64,000 nucleotides of DNA from Lyophyllum atratum (taxonomy: Eukaryota > Basidiomycota > Agaricomycetes > Agaricales > Lyophyllaceae), in contig JACGCN010000039.1 of assembly GCA_014905825.1 (NCBI GenBank), forward strand, positions 1 through 64,000. The letters are read 5' to 3'. A model generated the notes under the pieces. The model was not told where the DNA came from. It saw only the letters and a list, made by a program, of their open reading frames with translations, and made no database searches. A program made the translations under genes and the position numbers. Position 1 is the stretch's first letter; every line of letters starts with the position of its first letter. Below are positions 11,254 to 24,042 of the stretch, piece after piece.

Positions 11254-14060
11254 ATGGCCGGCACTCCACTGGGAACCGACAAGCCCTCGTATGCCTGCAA
11301 ATGCCTCAACGTCCGAATCCGGCCGGCGGCGACCAACTCGGTGCCCACGGACTTGGTTGAGGACCCCAATTTTACACCAGTATACGTCGGTGAAGACGGG
11401 ATTGCCGTCGTACGTGATACGCTGCACTCGTGGGGTACCATTATACTGAGATTTTTGTAGGCACATCCTCAGGTTACGGTGAGGACGCGGACGCGGGGAG
11501 TGCCCATTGCCGGGACATCTCGATTTTCCCGATACACAACCATTACTTGTTTGCTATGCGACCTGCTGGTATATCGCGTCTCCCAGACATACTCGGCGGA
11601 CGTGGAGGGGAAAGACGGGCCGCTCCTCCCCACAGAAGATTGGGTTGAACGCGACATCTTGAAGAGCTTGAGCGGGTGGATCGAGGTGCACAAGGACTGT
11701 CTCGTGAGTCACTTCCATTGTTCGTTTTTTTTCTCGGGGGGAACTGCGACAAAACACTGCGTGTATACGGTGAAGCTTCTCGTTCGGAGTGCTAACGTCA
11801 TTCTATTCAGGCTGGGGAGGAAATCGAACGGGCAATGTCATCCGCGGACTATTCTAACTTGTTTGGTATCTTACTGCCACCGACCGAGTCTCCCTCAACA
11901 TCTTATGAGCCGATCTTTGAAAGGCCACCCTCACGCTCCTCAGTCTCACCTCCTCCACCTCCCCCGAAATTTTTCTCCAATGTGCCGCCGGTGTTTCTCC
12001 CACCCCCCTTTACACCGTCACACCCGGTGTTTACATACCTATCTGCCTTTGCCGCCAAGGAGTCTCAGACCGTCCGAGACGCGGCTGAAGATTATATGAC
12101 CGAACAGCTGAAATCTAAAACCTCGGAACTTGAAAACACCGATGCGGAACTCAGGAGGAAGGTCGATGCCCTGTGGAAGAAATTCAGACAGAACCTCAGT
12201 CGCATTCAGCAGGAGGCAAACAAGCCAAGCACGAGAAGACCAAGTACGAGAAGACCTGCCTCAGGATCAAGATCGAGGGAACGTTCTGCCGCTAGTGGCT
12301 TGGACTTGTCAGCAGCCGGGTCGCCCACACCTATTCGAAACTTTATCCCAACTAGTGTGTCTCGTGCTCGATCCTCTTCTCCACCTACTCCCCGCGTGTC
12401 TGCGTTATCGGCGTCTCTCGCCACTTCATCATTCCACCATCCAAGGGCGAGGTCGACGGCTACATCACCTCCTCCAGCGTCTGATCGTTCGCCCTCTGTC
12501 GTCTCCAATGGGTCATCGCGCTCAGGTTCTTCTACCTTGAGCTCCACCACCGTGGTATCCCAACAGACAATTGACGCCTCGAATGTTCTCAAAGTCCGAA
12601 GAAATATCAACGATGCAATCGACACGGCCACTAGCTATCGGTTTTTTGTAACGCTCGAAGAGGACATGGAGCGCCTGCGAGGAAGGCGTCAAGTAGCAGA
12701 AGGAAGCCAATCTAGGCCTGATCAGACCCAACAGGATGGCCCTTCCCGTGCCTCCGGCAGTACCAACGGTGACACTACACAGAAGCAGCCTTCGGAATCA
12801 CGGCCGAATGTCGAGAAGTCTGCCCCGCAATCCGAAGGCCAAGTTGAGGAAGGCGAGACCTCTCCATCACGTGGTCGAGAGAAGTCGAAGGGAAAGCGAA
12901 AAGTGACTTTTGATGTTAACCCTGCAGTGGTCACTATCAAGAGGGAGGTCAATGCCGAGAAAGAAGAAGAAGAGGCGCTTGCCAACGAGGAAGACAGAGG
13001 TATGGAGTCATTCTTGTTAAGACTTCACTTTCCTGACTTGTAGTCACAGACATGATCTTTGATCTCGAGGATCTTGAAGAGGGAGATAACCAGGCGTCGC
13101 CCACCGCCTTGAGGCCGACGCTTCAACTAGTCGAGCAGCCGGTAGCACCAGCACGGCCGCGAAAAAACCGGCCGCAGAATGGCGACAGCTTGTCCACCTC
13201 TTTCTCTGGACTACGTCCCACTTCACTTCCAGCGCCATCTCATATCCGTCCACCGAGGAGTCAGCACGGGACAGATTTTTCCTCTCCTTCCATGATGCTA
13301 TCGCTGCCGAAGCCCTCTCTTCCCGCGCGGACGGAGGTGCGAGTCTCCAGCTCTGCCGCCGGCCCATCTGGATCGCAATCGCAGATCGAACAATCTCAGG
13401 ATCTGGAGATCTTGCGACTGCTTGCTGCCGACACGCCAAGCCATCGGGGGGCATGGAAACCGGACAGTAAGGCGTGGCAAACATTTGTGCGCCGACAGCC
13501 TGGGGCCCATGAGACTGGAGGGATCCCCGAAGAGGGCGAAGACGACAGCGGCGCTGATGCGCTCGGATTCGTTATACCAGAGATGTCCCCGAGTAGACGT
13601 CATGTGTATGATGCTCAAGGTACGCTCTCGAGTGCGATCAGTCAGTTATCAGTCAATCTAACGACACTCATGGCATTTCACAGATGTGCTCGTAGGATCG
13701 TTGCCAGTTCCAATCAAACTGGGCAAGCCGAAGGAAGAGCTTTCTTTGGCTTCGTATCAGCCCAAGACGTTCGCAACTCAATCTGCGCCTGCTCCGCCCA
13801 TCGGTCAAAAGTCGTCAGCGGCCATCCGGAAGGCTGCATATGCAGAACGAGATCGTTCGCGATCGCTGGATCCAGGGCCACTTGATTTTCCAACCGAGGA
13901 TGATGATGAAGAAGAACAAGAGGAGGAGGATATCGAGGAAGAGGCGGAGTTATTGCCAGACTCTGCATCGGCAGGTGGCCGCAGCCGGAAGGCAGCGCGC
14001 AGGATCCTCAAGGCACGCAGTGAAATCCCAGAAGCAGGGATGTGGCGAAGTTTAGCCTAG
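11254..14060 (+). CDS. Uncharacterised 846-residue protein with Cys-pair N-terminal domain
   Basis: Not assigned to a named family. Five exons keep frame exactly: 11254-11409, 11461-11703, 11811-12999, 13044-13619 and 13684-14060. An in-frame stop at 11149 and the first ATG at 11254 decide the start. The first about 130 residues look folded. They contain YACKCLNVRIRP near residue 12 and TITCLLCDLLVYRVS about 70 residues later, a CxC plus CxxC pair that could hold zinc as in Mis18/GFA-type beta-tent domains (inference only). A helical stretch around DAELRRKVDALWKKFRQNL follows. The remainder is Ser/Pro/Arg-rich and disordered, with conserved-looking islands such as DVLVGSLPVPIKLGKPK, a DDDEEEQEEEDIEEEAE acidic run, and the C-terminus GMWRSLA. 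A nuclear or scaffold role is possible; no function can be given. Confidence 0.7.
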
Positions 14061-14520
14061 TAAACTGCACGTTTGGCGAAATTGTGTGTATATTCTATTG
14101 GATAATGATTGCTTTGACTTTCTTTGCCACCCCACCCACTCATTAGGTACATACGATGTCTGCTCTTGCTTTATTTTCCCAGCATGTCGATGTATACACC
14201 TCCCACCCCTCTCTGGTTGTTGTCAAATAGTTGCTACGACTAACTTGCATGACTACGGTTCTGTCTCATATCCCTGTACCATTTAATGCCATTCGTCTAC
14301 ACTACTAATACCACAATATTGTCTGGCCAACAAGGTTGATATTGCTGAAATCAGTAGATTCAATAAAGTGAGTAGAGGTGAGGACATGTGGTATGCACTA
14401 GTCCATACTTTTGAGATAGATAGCAAATATTGTAAACAAGAAAAATTAGAAGTCTATGTAAAACATACGAAAGCACGACCAAGTCTATCAGTGTTTTTGA
14501 CGCGCTCCAATTCATCCACG

Positions 14521-15916
14521 TCAGTCAAGCTTGTTACCCTCATCCTCACCCTCGAAGCGGCTCATCGTCACTTCGACCTTCGAGCCATCCTTCTCTTCCC
14601 CCGCCTGCGCCTTCTGCTCCTCTTCAGTGAGCTCCATGCCCTCCTCTTCGCAGCGCGCACATCCACACGCGAACCGCCACCCGCGCGCGAGCTCGACGCG
14701 CCGTCTACGCCTGCACTCCATAACGGTCTCGTCGGGGTGTTGAGCGGTGTCGACGAATGCGACAGTGAGCTCGTCGCCCTTCTGTAGGTCACGATTAGCG
14801 ACGAGGTGGAGCTCCGCCGTACCAGCACTGAATGACGGGCGGGCAGAGGGCGTGCAGGAGTGCGAGAGGTAAGAAGAGAGGGTATAGAAAGCGCTTCCGA
14901 TCTGGCGGGAGGTGCCATAGGGCGTGCGTGTCTTCTCGACGTCCTCAGGTCGGGCTGCAGGCTCGGGCTATATAAACATAGACACGTCAATGAATAAACA
15001 TAGAAGGAGGGGTGTATGGCGAACCTTGTCGTCCCGTCCACCACCGAATGACACACCGAAAGCGTTGTAAGTCATTTTGCCGAGGAGGGTCGAGTGACGC
15101 TCGTCCGTGACGAATTGCTCCAGGCCCGGCAAAGCAGTCTGCAGAATATCCACAAGGAGAGGAAGTTCTTCTTCAGGAGGCGTCACCTCGAGGTACCTGA
15201 GTCGCTCAATGTGGTCCGCCAACAGGTACTCGCCTCCCTCCGCATCAGTAAAGTCGATCTTCTCCGTCGGTTTCTTGCCGCCCTCAACCATCTTGGCGGT
15301 CTCCAGCCCCACCTGACGCGCGATGAAGCGTGCGACAAGGATAGGCGCCGAACGGCCTTCCTTCTTGAGATACGCAACGTATTTCTCCTGGGCCTTTCGA
15401 CGTGCTTCGATGGTACTTGGAGTGGCCGGGCCCGCGGAGATCTCCGCAGGCAGAGGTGACTCGGTGGTGAAGAGGAGGTTGTGCGATTGGGACCGGTTGG
15501 CGACGAGGCAGACTTTGGAGCAGAAGGTGGAGGAGAGGGGGTTAGATTCGGCCGGGACCTGGATGGACATGGCCTCCTGGATAACGCGGAAGCAGTGGGC
15601 GCAGTATTTGCCGGACCCCTGGAGGTCGGCGTCGAGGGCCGTAACGACGGGGTGTTCCTAGTTGGGAAGTGAGAACGTATACGGAGAGTTTCTGCTTGAT
15701 AGATAAAAACCTTGTAAATGAGTTCGCCTGCTTTAATGTCTTTGGAGATGACTAGGACTTTACGGCCTTCGCGTGTTTCGATCGCGACATTGGTGGATTT
15801 GGGCGGGAAAGCATCATAGTATCCTACGCCATACGACTCAGCTTCGAAAACATCTTGTGGACCTTATTGGCTTACCTTCAACTCGATTTTTAACCTGAAC
15901 AGCGATGATGGTACAT
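14521..15916 (-). CDS. SET-domain protein methyltransferase, SET5/SMYD type
   Basis: Lysine methyltransferase of the split-SET group typified by yeast Set5 (histone H4) and SMYD proteins. The N-terminal SET part reads KVLVISKDIKAGELIYKEHP. A cysteine cluster (YCAHCF, then FCSKVC after an insertion) interrupts the domain like a MYND-type zinc finger. The C-terminal SET half has LSSYLSHSCTPSARPSF, the counterpart of the NHSC.PN substrate/cofactor block, then LVANRDLQKGDELTVAFVD. A post-SET cysteine group RFACGCARC and an acidic tail end the protein. The stop is at 14521-14523. The 5' end is uncertain: the ATG at 15916 works only if 15.83-15.90 kb is wholly intronic. An alternative exon (reading VQVKNRVEG) would need an upstream start I could not place. 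Confidence 0.75.
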
Positions 15917-16073
15917 GCAAAAGAAAGCGAGAGTATATTAGAACATATTGGCAATCGGTTGGTGTAGATGGGGCAAACGGCGGTCGGGAAATAACATCAT
16001 ATGTCCATGACTAGGGGTGGCTCTTCCTCCTCTCTCACCCGAAGCACTTGGTCAAATAAGCAGAGGTAAATGC

Positions 16074-16846
16074 TCATGATGTGGCGGGGGTCTGAGTTCC
16101 CGGGTCGGTGACCTTGTCCCACTCCTGTGAGGAAGCCTCAGAAGGCGGCCCGGTGGGGCTCCTCTCACTATCATCGTCTGGAAGGCTCCGGCCGCTGTTG
16201 CTTAAGGGGGAATCATGGGGTGAACTTACGTCCAGGTTGGTCATATCCATAACCATCTGAAAGCGATGTTTAGAACGGGAGAGAGAAACTAGACAGAGGC
16301 GACATACTTTGAAGATGGGCTCGGGGACAGTCTTTTGATAGATGACGATGAGTTCCACAGGCGAAGGATACACCCGAAGGGCGCGGTAAAAGGACATTGC
16401 AGCAGCGAGGTAGTACTCGGGACCTATAGGGAATGTGTTAGGTGGAGCTTTCTTCCCGTAAATTGAGGACGTACCTTTGCCTGCCAATTGTTCACCCATC
16501 CCGACCTGTGCCATGAAATATGCCTCCTTCTCCTCGGGAGATTGAGGAGCTTCCTCCTGCTTGACCTGTTCAAGGGCCTCCCGCAAGGAAGCGGGGGAGA
16601 TCTCGTTGGACGACGACACCAAGGACTCCTTTGACTGCGCGAGGGTCTTGTCTACGCGCTTCTTCTCCTTGCCTGGTCTGCGTCAGTGGGAATGTTGAGA
16701 TGACTGAGACGTGGACGCTCACGAAGCTGTTTGCGGAACTCGACGTCGTTCCTACGCTTGTGGTCAAAGTAGAAGGCATATGCGAGGACACCACCGAGGA
16801 CGGTGATGCCTGCAATGGTGATGATGCTGGAGGCGCGCGAGTCCAT
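16074..16846 (-). CDS. TOM20: Mitochondrial import receptor TOM20
   Basis: Outer-membrane receptor of the TOM complex that binds N-terminal presequences. The start at 16846 gives an N-terminal anchor (IITIAGITVLGGVLAYAFYF) followed by basic residues (DHKRRNDVEFRKQLR), the signal-anchor arrangement of Tom20. The cytosolic domain follows: EKEAYFMAQVGMGEQLAGKG, then PEYYLAAAMSFYRALRVYPS, the TPR-like helix pair, and VELIVIYQKTVPEPIFK. The C-terminal tail after MVMDMTNLDV is Ser/Pro-rich. Introns near 16.68-16.73, 16.43-16.48 and 16.26-16.31 kb. The gene is divergent from PSY2, with 308 bp between start codons. Confidence 0.9.
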
Positions 16847-17154
16847 CGTGGTCGCAAGTTAGCAGCGTTTCAACTCCGTCATGCCCATTCTTTTTTTCAG
16901 TGCTTATGTAACGTCTCTCCAAACATACAATTCCTGCGTTACCGGGCCAGCAACGAGGGAAACAAGATATATTACACGCGCAAAGAGCCAGATATCTACT
17001 GACTGACGACAGAGAGCGCAGCGCTGGAAGGAGAATTTGTGTGGGCGGTGACTGCTCGATAGGCGTGCCGAGTTGATTTGTGGAAAAAGTACCCACGGCC
17101 CTCGTTGATCGTGTATTATATCTCTGGCTGCCCTTTTCCCTCCCTCCGCTGGCA

Positions 17155-20100
17155 ATGAACAGCGACGCCGGCCACGACACTCAACCTCAGTCTCTCCTTA
17201 CCCCCGCGGCCGCGACGACAGACCCCTCCGGTGCTGGTTCCACCATTCCCAATACCCGACTCTCAGCAGACTCGACATCCACACCACTCCCGGCCAGCAC
17301 ACCAGGTCCAGCACCGGGCGACTCCAACACTACCACCACCCCCCTTCCAGAGCCGAGCGGCACATCCCAGGGCACCAGTACCGAGAGTGCCTCAAGTCAA
17401 GGGGCGACAGGGAACAAAGGGCAGGAACATGTCGCGGAAGTGGCGGAGCCGCCGCAGTCCCTGGAGTCGATAAAAGATGAGAGGGAGCCTTTGCTACATC
17501 CTGTCAACCAGCAAATAGAACTACTGGAGCATACGCCGGACTCCCTGATTGACGACGGCCAGGATTGGGCGCCCGATGGTGATCACGAACTGAAACGCGT
17601 CAAGGTGCGCATAATTCCATCCTTTCATTTTTCGTTCTAAACCCCCAGTCACCACCGGCGGGATACTCACTCTGATTTGCCAGGTTTACGAGCTTATAGG
17701 CGCGCGATGGATGGACCAAGGCACGGCCTTCTGTTTTGGCCAATTTCAAGAAGAAACCAGCGAAGCCCTTCTGATCGCGCGTTCAGAAAGAAGCTACAAC
17801 GAGATCATTCTATCCACGGTCATCCGCTCCAACGACGTTTATCAGAGGCAGCAAGGTTCGCGCGACTTCTTTTTCCTATCCGCGCAGGCACACGAACAAC
17901 ACTTCTCCTACAGATACACTTATTGTGTGGACCGAACCTGACGGCGTTGACTACGCTCTCAGCTTTCAAGATCCTGAAGGTTGCTCGGAAGTCTGGAATT
18001 TTATCTGTGATGTTCAGCGGCACATGAATGGTGGAGGTGGGCCCCTTTCCGCTGTGGCAAAAGCCTGTTCTCAAATGCCCACCTCAGACGACCAGGCAAC
18101 TATAACCTCCTCGCCACAAATTGGACCAGAACCAGCATCAGTCACCAGTGCAACCATTATCCGCTCAGGCCACCTTCCCCGACCAGAGCTAGGCATTATA
18201 GGCGAAATTGATCGAGCCATCAAGACCCTCGCACGGACGCAGAATGTGAAGGAACGGATATGTGAGTATATCCAACAAGAGGTGAGTGTCTACTTTTGCT
18301 CCATTCACAATTGGTCTTTGGACATGTTGTATTCCTACTTCATGTCATTTCATAGAGTTATGTATCCCAATACAGATAGCTGATAGCATACTTGTGTTTT
18401 TCCCTCTCGATTCTGCCAGGATTACGTCAAGTCGCTGATTGAGGTGATGAACACCGCCGAGGATCTGGAGAGTCTGGAGAACTTGCACGCGCTGTGCAGC
18501 CTGATGCAAACAATACGTATGTCACCACATCCCTAGCCTTTAAGTCACACTAATTACGTGTCATTTTCATAGTAATGCTTAACGACCACACGATGTATGA
18601 ACACATTCTGGAAGATGACCTATTTTTTGGTGTCGTCGGAATGCTAGAATGTGCGTAATTACCAAGCCCCTATTCAAGACACAAATTACTAACATCTTGA
18701 CAGATGACCCCGACTTCCCCACTCACAAAGCCAACTACCGGGAATTCCTCCACCAAACCTCCCATTTTCATCAGCCCATCCCTATACGAGATGCGAGCAT
18801 TCAACGCAAGATCCACCACACCTACCGCCTCCAGTTCCTCAAAGACGTCGTGCTTGCTCGCGCCCTTGACGACTCGACCTTTAACGTCCTCAACTCGTGT
18901 ATCATTTTCAACCAGATCGACATCATCGGGCACATACAAACTGACCACTCCTTCCTCCGCGAGATCGTAAAGCTCTTTGTGGATGAATCCATGCTCAATG
19001 CCGGTGCCGGTCCTGCACCACCAAGTACTACTAACGGTGGCCCGGGAAAGAAGGCTCCTGTACCTGGCCAGCCGCAATCGCCACTCCCGATAGGCCCTAA
19101 TGGTAACGGAGACTCTGCCGCCTCTGACAAGGGCGGCGATCCGAATGCGATGGACGTGGACGAAAAGCAACCACCAGCAAGTCCTAAGCGCACGAATGGC
19201 ACAACATCGCCGCTAGCCAATGGCCGCGCCTCAACTACGCCTGCACCCCCGCCCAGTTCGCCACGGCCCACCCATTACGCATTCGCACCGCCGGACAACC
19301 TTTCCGAGGAGGAACTCGCCAAGCGGAGGGAGGTGATCGTGCTCGTGCAGCAGCTATGTATCATGGGGAAGAATGTACAGCTCGCGGCGCGGATGGCGCT
19401 CTTCCGCTCGCTGGTCGACCGTGGCGTGCTCTTTGGTGTGCAGTGGGCTATAACTCTTCCTGAGCGCGACCCAGCCAACAAGCCTATGATCAGCGCGGGT
19501 GGCGAGATTCTCGTTGCGCTGCTAGATCATGACCTGAACGGCGTCCGCGGACATGTACTCAAGCAGGTGGTCGCGATTGAGAAGGAGCGTGCGGGCGGCA
19601 GAAAGGGCGCGGACAAGGCGGAGACGATATTGGAGATGGCGTGTAGGATTATGGCGCAGAGCGGGGAGCTGGCGGTGCAAAGTCAGGTGGGGGATGCGCT
19701 GAAAGTTTGGATGGATTTGCCTCCAGATACACCGTCGATGCTTGCTGTGGGTGCAGGTGCGCCAGACCCGGCGTCGGTGAGACTCTTTCCGCTCCGATCA
19801 TCGTGGCAGGAGGCTGATAATATTGCATTGGTAGACGCTGGTTGCAGGTACCAAGGGCCCAATTCGGAAAGAAGATCCTGGGACCGAGCGTTACATGGAT
19901 TACTTCTATAAGGACTGCATACATATACTATTCAAGCCTTTCTACGATCTGCCTGAATGGCGGAATGCAAAGGGTGAGCCAAAATGTTTAGTAGTGGTCT
20001 TGCTCAATGGGCTCATATCTGCTTTCAGAGCCAGTTCTACCATTAACACGGGAAGAGGCAAACCGCTATGTCTACCTTTGTGACCTGCTATACAATTTCG

Positions 20101-21499
20101 TCTCGCAGCATCACTTCCGCATCCACTTCTATATGATGTCCAGCAATATTATCGTCCGCGTTGCTAGCCTTCTTAAGGCACGGGACAAGCATCTTCGACA
20201 TGGTATGTATCTGTTCCCTCGGTACGGGGCTATTCCTGAATAAGCCGTCATATCCAGCCGCTTTCCGAAATTTCCGCGTTCTGCTTCGGCAGAATAACCC
20301 CAATATACACACCCAGATCATGAAACACGACATCCTCAAACCCATCCTTGACTTGACGATACAAGAATCACGGCGCGACAATCTACTAAGCTGTTCATGT
20401 CAAGAGTACTTCGACACCATGAGGAGGGTCAGTATATTGATCCACATAGACAGCGCCGAGATTAACCACGATGCCCCTGTGTGTAGGAAAACATGAAGGA
20501 GCTCGCCAAATTCTGCATGGCGAAACATGAAGCAGAAATCCGGAGACTGGCGCAAAGTCCACTAGGTGGCCCACGGTTCGAGCAGTTTATCGCCTGGTGG
20601 CAATGGGAGATGCATCAACAGAATAAGGAGCCAATACCGGAAGATTCGAAATCTGACAAGTATGATGTGTCCTCATTGCCTTTATTTTTCATGGCTGATT
20701 CGTTTGATTCGCTAGCGCCCTCGATGCTCGCGGATGGCCCCAAGGTCGGGCTTTGGATGCAGAGGAAGAGGACTATTTCAATGCAGATGACGACGAGGAG
20801 GATTTAATTCCTGTTGTAGGCCAATCATGGCCACGGATTGCGGTGGTCGGCACACCGCCCGTGTCCAACAACCTGCTCAAACGGAAACGGCGGATGGCAG
20901 TGGGGAACAGCCCGAAGGGATACAGGCCACCTTTGCGGACGCCTGTGCTGGGATCATTGGTGGATTATGGTGAAGATGACGAGGAGGACGCTGAACGGCC
21001 GCCGCCATCATTGACGAAGAATGTTGGCTCATCTCACCGGCGTACATCCCTATCACCGTCGCCAGAGGTGCCACCTGCGAGTCCCAAGTTATCACATCGT
21101 CAAGCGCCAGTGGCATTGTCTGGTCCTCCACCTAAACGAGCAAGCGCAGATGACGATGATGACAACCTCCTGGAGGCGTTGGCCCGGTCCCGGTCAAGAC
21201 CGCAGTCACCAGCACCGGGCATGATGTCTTCGATGGAATCCCTGAGATCGAGTGAAAAGCGGCGGCGGGACGAGGACGACGATGATGACGAGTTGATGGG
21301 CCGCCTGAGCAAGGCGAAAAAACCGGACCTCGGGGTGCAAAAGGAGAGGTTTGGCTTTGGGAATATCAGTCGGACAAAAAATGGGGACGACCCACCAAAG
21401 AAAATTAAGGTCAAACTAGGGGCCTCGAGTCTTGCGGTGGCTTCGACACCTACGCCCGTTCCTTCAGAAACGGGCGCGAAGGATGGAGATACGGGATAG
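17155..21499 (+). CDS. PSY2: Protein phosphatase 4 regulatory subunit 3 (PSY2/SMEK)
   Basis: Targeting subunit of the PP4 phosphatase, which acts in DNA-damage recovery (dephosphorylating gamma-H2A and Rad53-type kinases). After a disordered Pro/Ser/Thr-rich leader of about 140 residues comes the EVH1/RanBP1-like domain: [39 protein letters not shown] and [20 protein letters not shown]. The SMK-1 domain follows: [39 protein letters not shown] and [21 protein letters not shown] basidiomycete-style Pro/Gly-rich insert (about 19.0-19.3 kb) interrupts the armadillo-like repeats, which resume at [20 protein letters not shown] and [20 protein letters not shown]. The C-terminus is acidic and basic by turns, ending near [10 protein letters not shown]. 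The ATG at 17155 follows the divergent TOM20 promoter. Roughly a dozen short introns. Confidence 0.92.
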
Positions 21500-21544
21500 T
21501 GCCTCCGGGCCAGTGTAGTTGCTACATGTTGTTTCTTTTGTCGG

Positions 21545-21550
21545 ACGCGT
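21545..21550 (+). promoter_or_regulatory. ACGCGT box upstream of PRI2, distal
   Basis: ACGCGT 191 bp upstream of the primase start. DNA primase genes are MBF targets in yeasts, so an MCB is expected; use here is inference. Confidence 0.35.
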
Positions 21551-21676
21551 TCCATCGCATGCCCATCGACACACCGTGTTGTATAGATTTGATATAATCT
21601 ACTTATCATACGATTCAATTCTTCATCTCTGCTCATGCCAATCTGATCTCCGGAGTGTCTCATGGTACGTGACACG

Positions 21677-21682
21677 ACGCGT
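21677..21682 (+). promoter_or_regulatory. ACGCGT box upstream of PRI2, proximal
   Basis: Second ACGCGT, 59 bp upstream of the primase start at 21736, inside the 236-bp gap after PSY2. Confidence 0.4.
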
Positions 21683-21735
21683 GACATATCGTGTTTGTGA
21701 CTTTTCAAAATCAATGGTGCTTCAATCTTGCGTCG

Positions 21736-23588
21736 ATGTTCAAGAGCAATGAGAGAAAGCCTTTCCTCGACGACAAAGACCTCGTCCAGGTCACAAACCA
21801 CGGCGCTCTCGTATATCCTCACAGACTAAACTTGTATGATTCACGGCGCGTCCGAGTCATTCGCTACTGACCCACGTCCCTTGTACAGTTATGACCGGCC
21901 CCCACTCTACGATGTCACCGTTGAGGAATTCGAAACATGCGCTCTAGATCGCCTCCGCATACTGGCAGAAATAGAGTCGTCAGCAGCGCGGAATCGGTCA
22001 TGGGAGGAGCTGAAGACAGTGACGAACACGCAGTGTCTGAAATACCTCCCATTGCACGCGACGAGTGCTAAAACTGTGGATCGGGACTCGGAGCGTAGGA
22101 AGGACCATCTCGGCCACTTCGTGCTGAGGCTTGCATTCTGTCGATCGTACGCATTCCTCTGCTGTCGCACCTCCAAGACTTCTGATTTGATTGCTCCTAA
22201 AGGGAAGATCTGCGACGGCGGTTTATCAAAGCAGAGTCGACCTTGTTCAAGATTCGGTATGAGGCGGATGGGGTTGCAGAACGAGAGATGTTTCTGAGCA
22301 CTCGGGACTTCAATTGGATAGCGGTGCGTCGTGATGCCCGATCTCTCGGACGACTAATGACGGGGAATGACATAGGTTGATGCAGTAGAGAAAGCGAAGT
22401 ATCGGAAGGAACTGCTAGCGACATATCAAGGCGCCAAGATCGAGAATGTGAGGGAGCAAGCGTTTGAAGCGGAGAAGTACTACAAAGTGCGCAACCTTTC
22501 CTTGAGCGTCTTACACTGCTGCTCACTTTCGTATAGGTGAGGTGGACACGCGTGCCTGATCTTGTCGAGAAACGCAGGGTGTTCCTACGAGGAGGCTGGG
22601 CATACGTTCCGGGGAAGGAACAGTCCAGTATTGTCTTCCAAGAATTTGAAGTATACTTGGCAAGAGCACTCGAAGTATAAGACCAACCACAAACTTCTTC
22701 CTCTGGTGAATGACTTTTCCTTGAGTAGGTGACAGCACGGGCAGTGCCTCGGCTAGACGAAGACTCAAGACTTGTCCCTATACTTGATAACCTGTCACAA
22801 GGCTTCCTGGCAGGCGTTCCGTCCGAGTGGATGGGCTCGGGAGAGAACGCGACTGGCGATGACATCAAAGCTGAGATGGTGGATGAGTTAGCCAAGAAGC
22901 ATTTCCCAATGTGCATGCGGACTATGCACAGCAACCTACGGAAAGACCATCACCTCAAGCATTTCGGAAGACTCAACTACGGGCTATTTTTGAAGGTTCT
23001 GAATTTCTTATGGCTCACCTCAGGGCTTGATGGACTCAAAGGGAACTCGCCTCGCAGGTTCTAGGTCTGTCGATCGAGGAAGCGATCGTATTCTGGCGGA
23101 AGTCTTTCGACAGAATGACCGATGACAAGTTCAACAAGGAGTACAAATACAACATCCGACACTCATATGGGTTGGAGGGCAAAAGAGCCAACTACGCCGC
23201 AAAAAGGTAGTGTGCCTATTTATGTACCAGAATGGCAGCTAACGGGAAGTTCAGTTGTCAGCAGCTCCTGACAGCAGGTCCTTCGGAACATGGCTGTCCC
23301 TATCGACACTATTCGCCGGAGAACCTCCAGACGGCGCTCCTTTCAACATATTCCTCGCACGGCCTGACGTCGGACCACTTGCCAGAAATTATGGCAACAG
23401 TTAAGGGGAACCATTTCCATGTTGCCTGCACACGCGTGTTCGAAATAACACACTCTTCATATGGGGTCAAGAAAGGGGACGGTGTTGGTGATGGCGAGAG
23501 CGTCACACATCCCAACCAGTATGCTGCAAGAAGCATGGAGTTGTACAAGGCGCAGCAGGATAATGCTGAAGCTATGGTTGTCGAGTAG
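21736..23588 (+). CDS. PRI2: DNA primase large subunit
   Basis: Accessory subunit of the primase-polymerase alpha complex. It binds the catalytic small subunit and helps start and count RNA primers through a C-terminal 4Fe-4S domain. The true start is 21736, giving MFKSNERKPFLDDKD. A 55-bp intron (21834-21888) joins YPHRLNF to YDRPPLYDVTVEEF, the conserved N-terminal block; a start inside that intron at 21836 would be wrong. Further blocks: CALDRLRILAEIESS, FKIRYEADGVAEREMFL, DHHLKHFGRLNYGLFLKVLG and IEEAIVFWRKSFDRMTDDKF. The cluster region has ANYAAKSCQQLL, HGCPYRHYSP and HFHVACTRVFEITH, and HPNQYAARSMEL closes the conserved part. Cysteines expected for the Fe-S cluster are all visible. Several short introns; two ACGCGT boxes upstream. 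Confidence 0.93.
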
Positions 23589-24042
23589 AGGGCCGGACCC
23601 TCTAGGTAATACCCCCTTCATATCCTGTATTCACTCTCATCATTGATTTGTACCCTCATGTTTTGCTGTTCATCCACTTCTTCAGACCCAAATGTATTCT
23701 TCTGCCCATCTACGTGAGGATTGCTTCCCGGATCACTCACAAGTTTAAAATCTTTTCCCCTTAAGTATGAGCGACGAGAATCCGGCCTACATACCCGAAA
23801 TGTTCCCTTCAGGCAAGGGAATAGATCAAGGATGTCTACTATACGCATAGTATGAGACTAAATCAAATGATATGGTGACATGAGGGCACCATGAAAACAT
23901 AAAAATGACACCATCAGATGTGCCACTTTCACTTCCAGCAACTCCTCTGAGTCTATAGGAGACTGCGCAGGACTGAAAGGTTCTGTTCTTGGAATCGAGG
24001 TAACCCTATGATTATAACTATCGATCATTACATCACACTCCG

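Noticed and set aside
21021..21224. Additional small frames over the PSY2 C-terminal exon
   Set aside because: They are out-of-frame shadows of the acidic and Pro-rich tail of PSY2.
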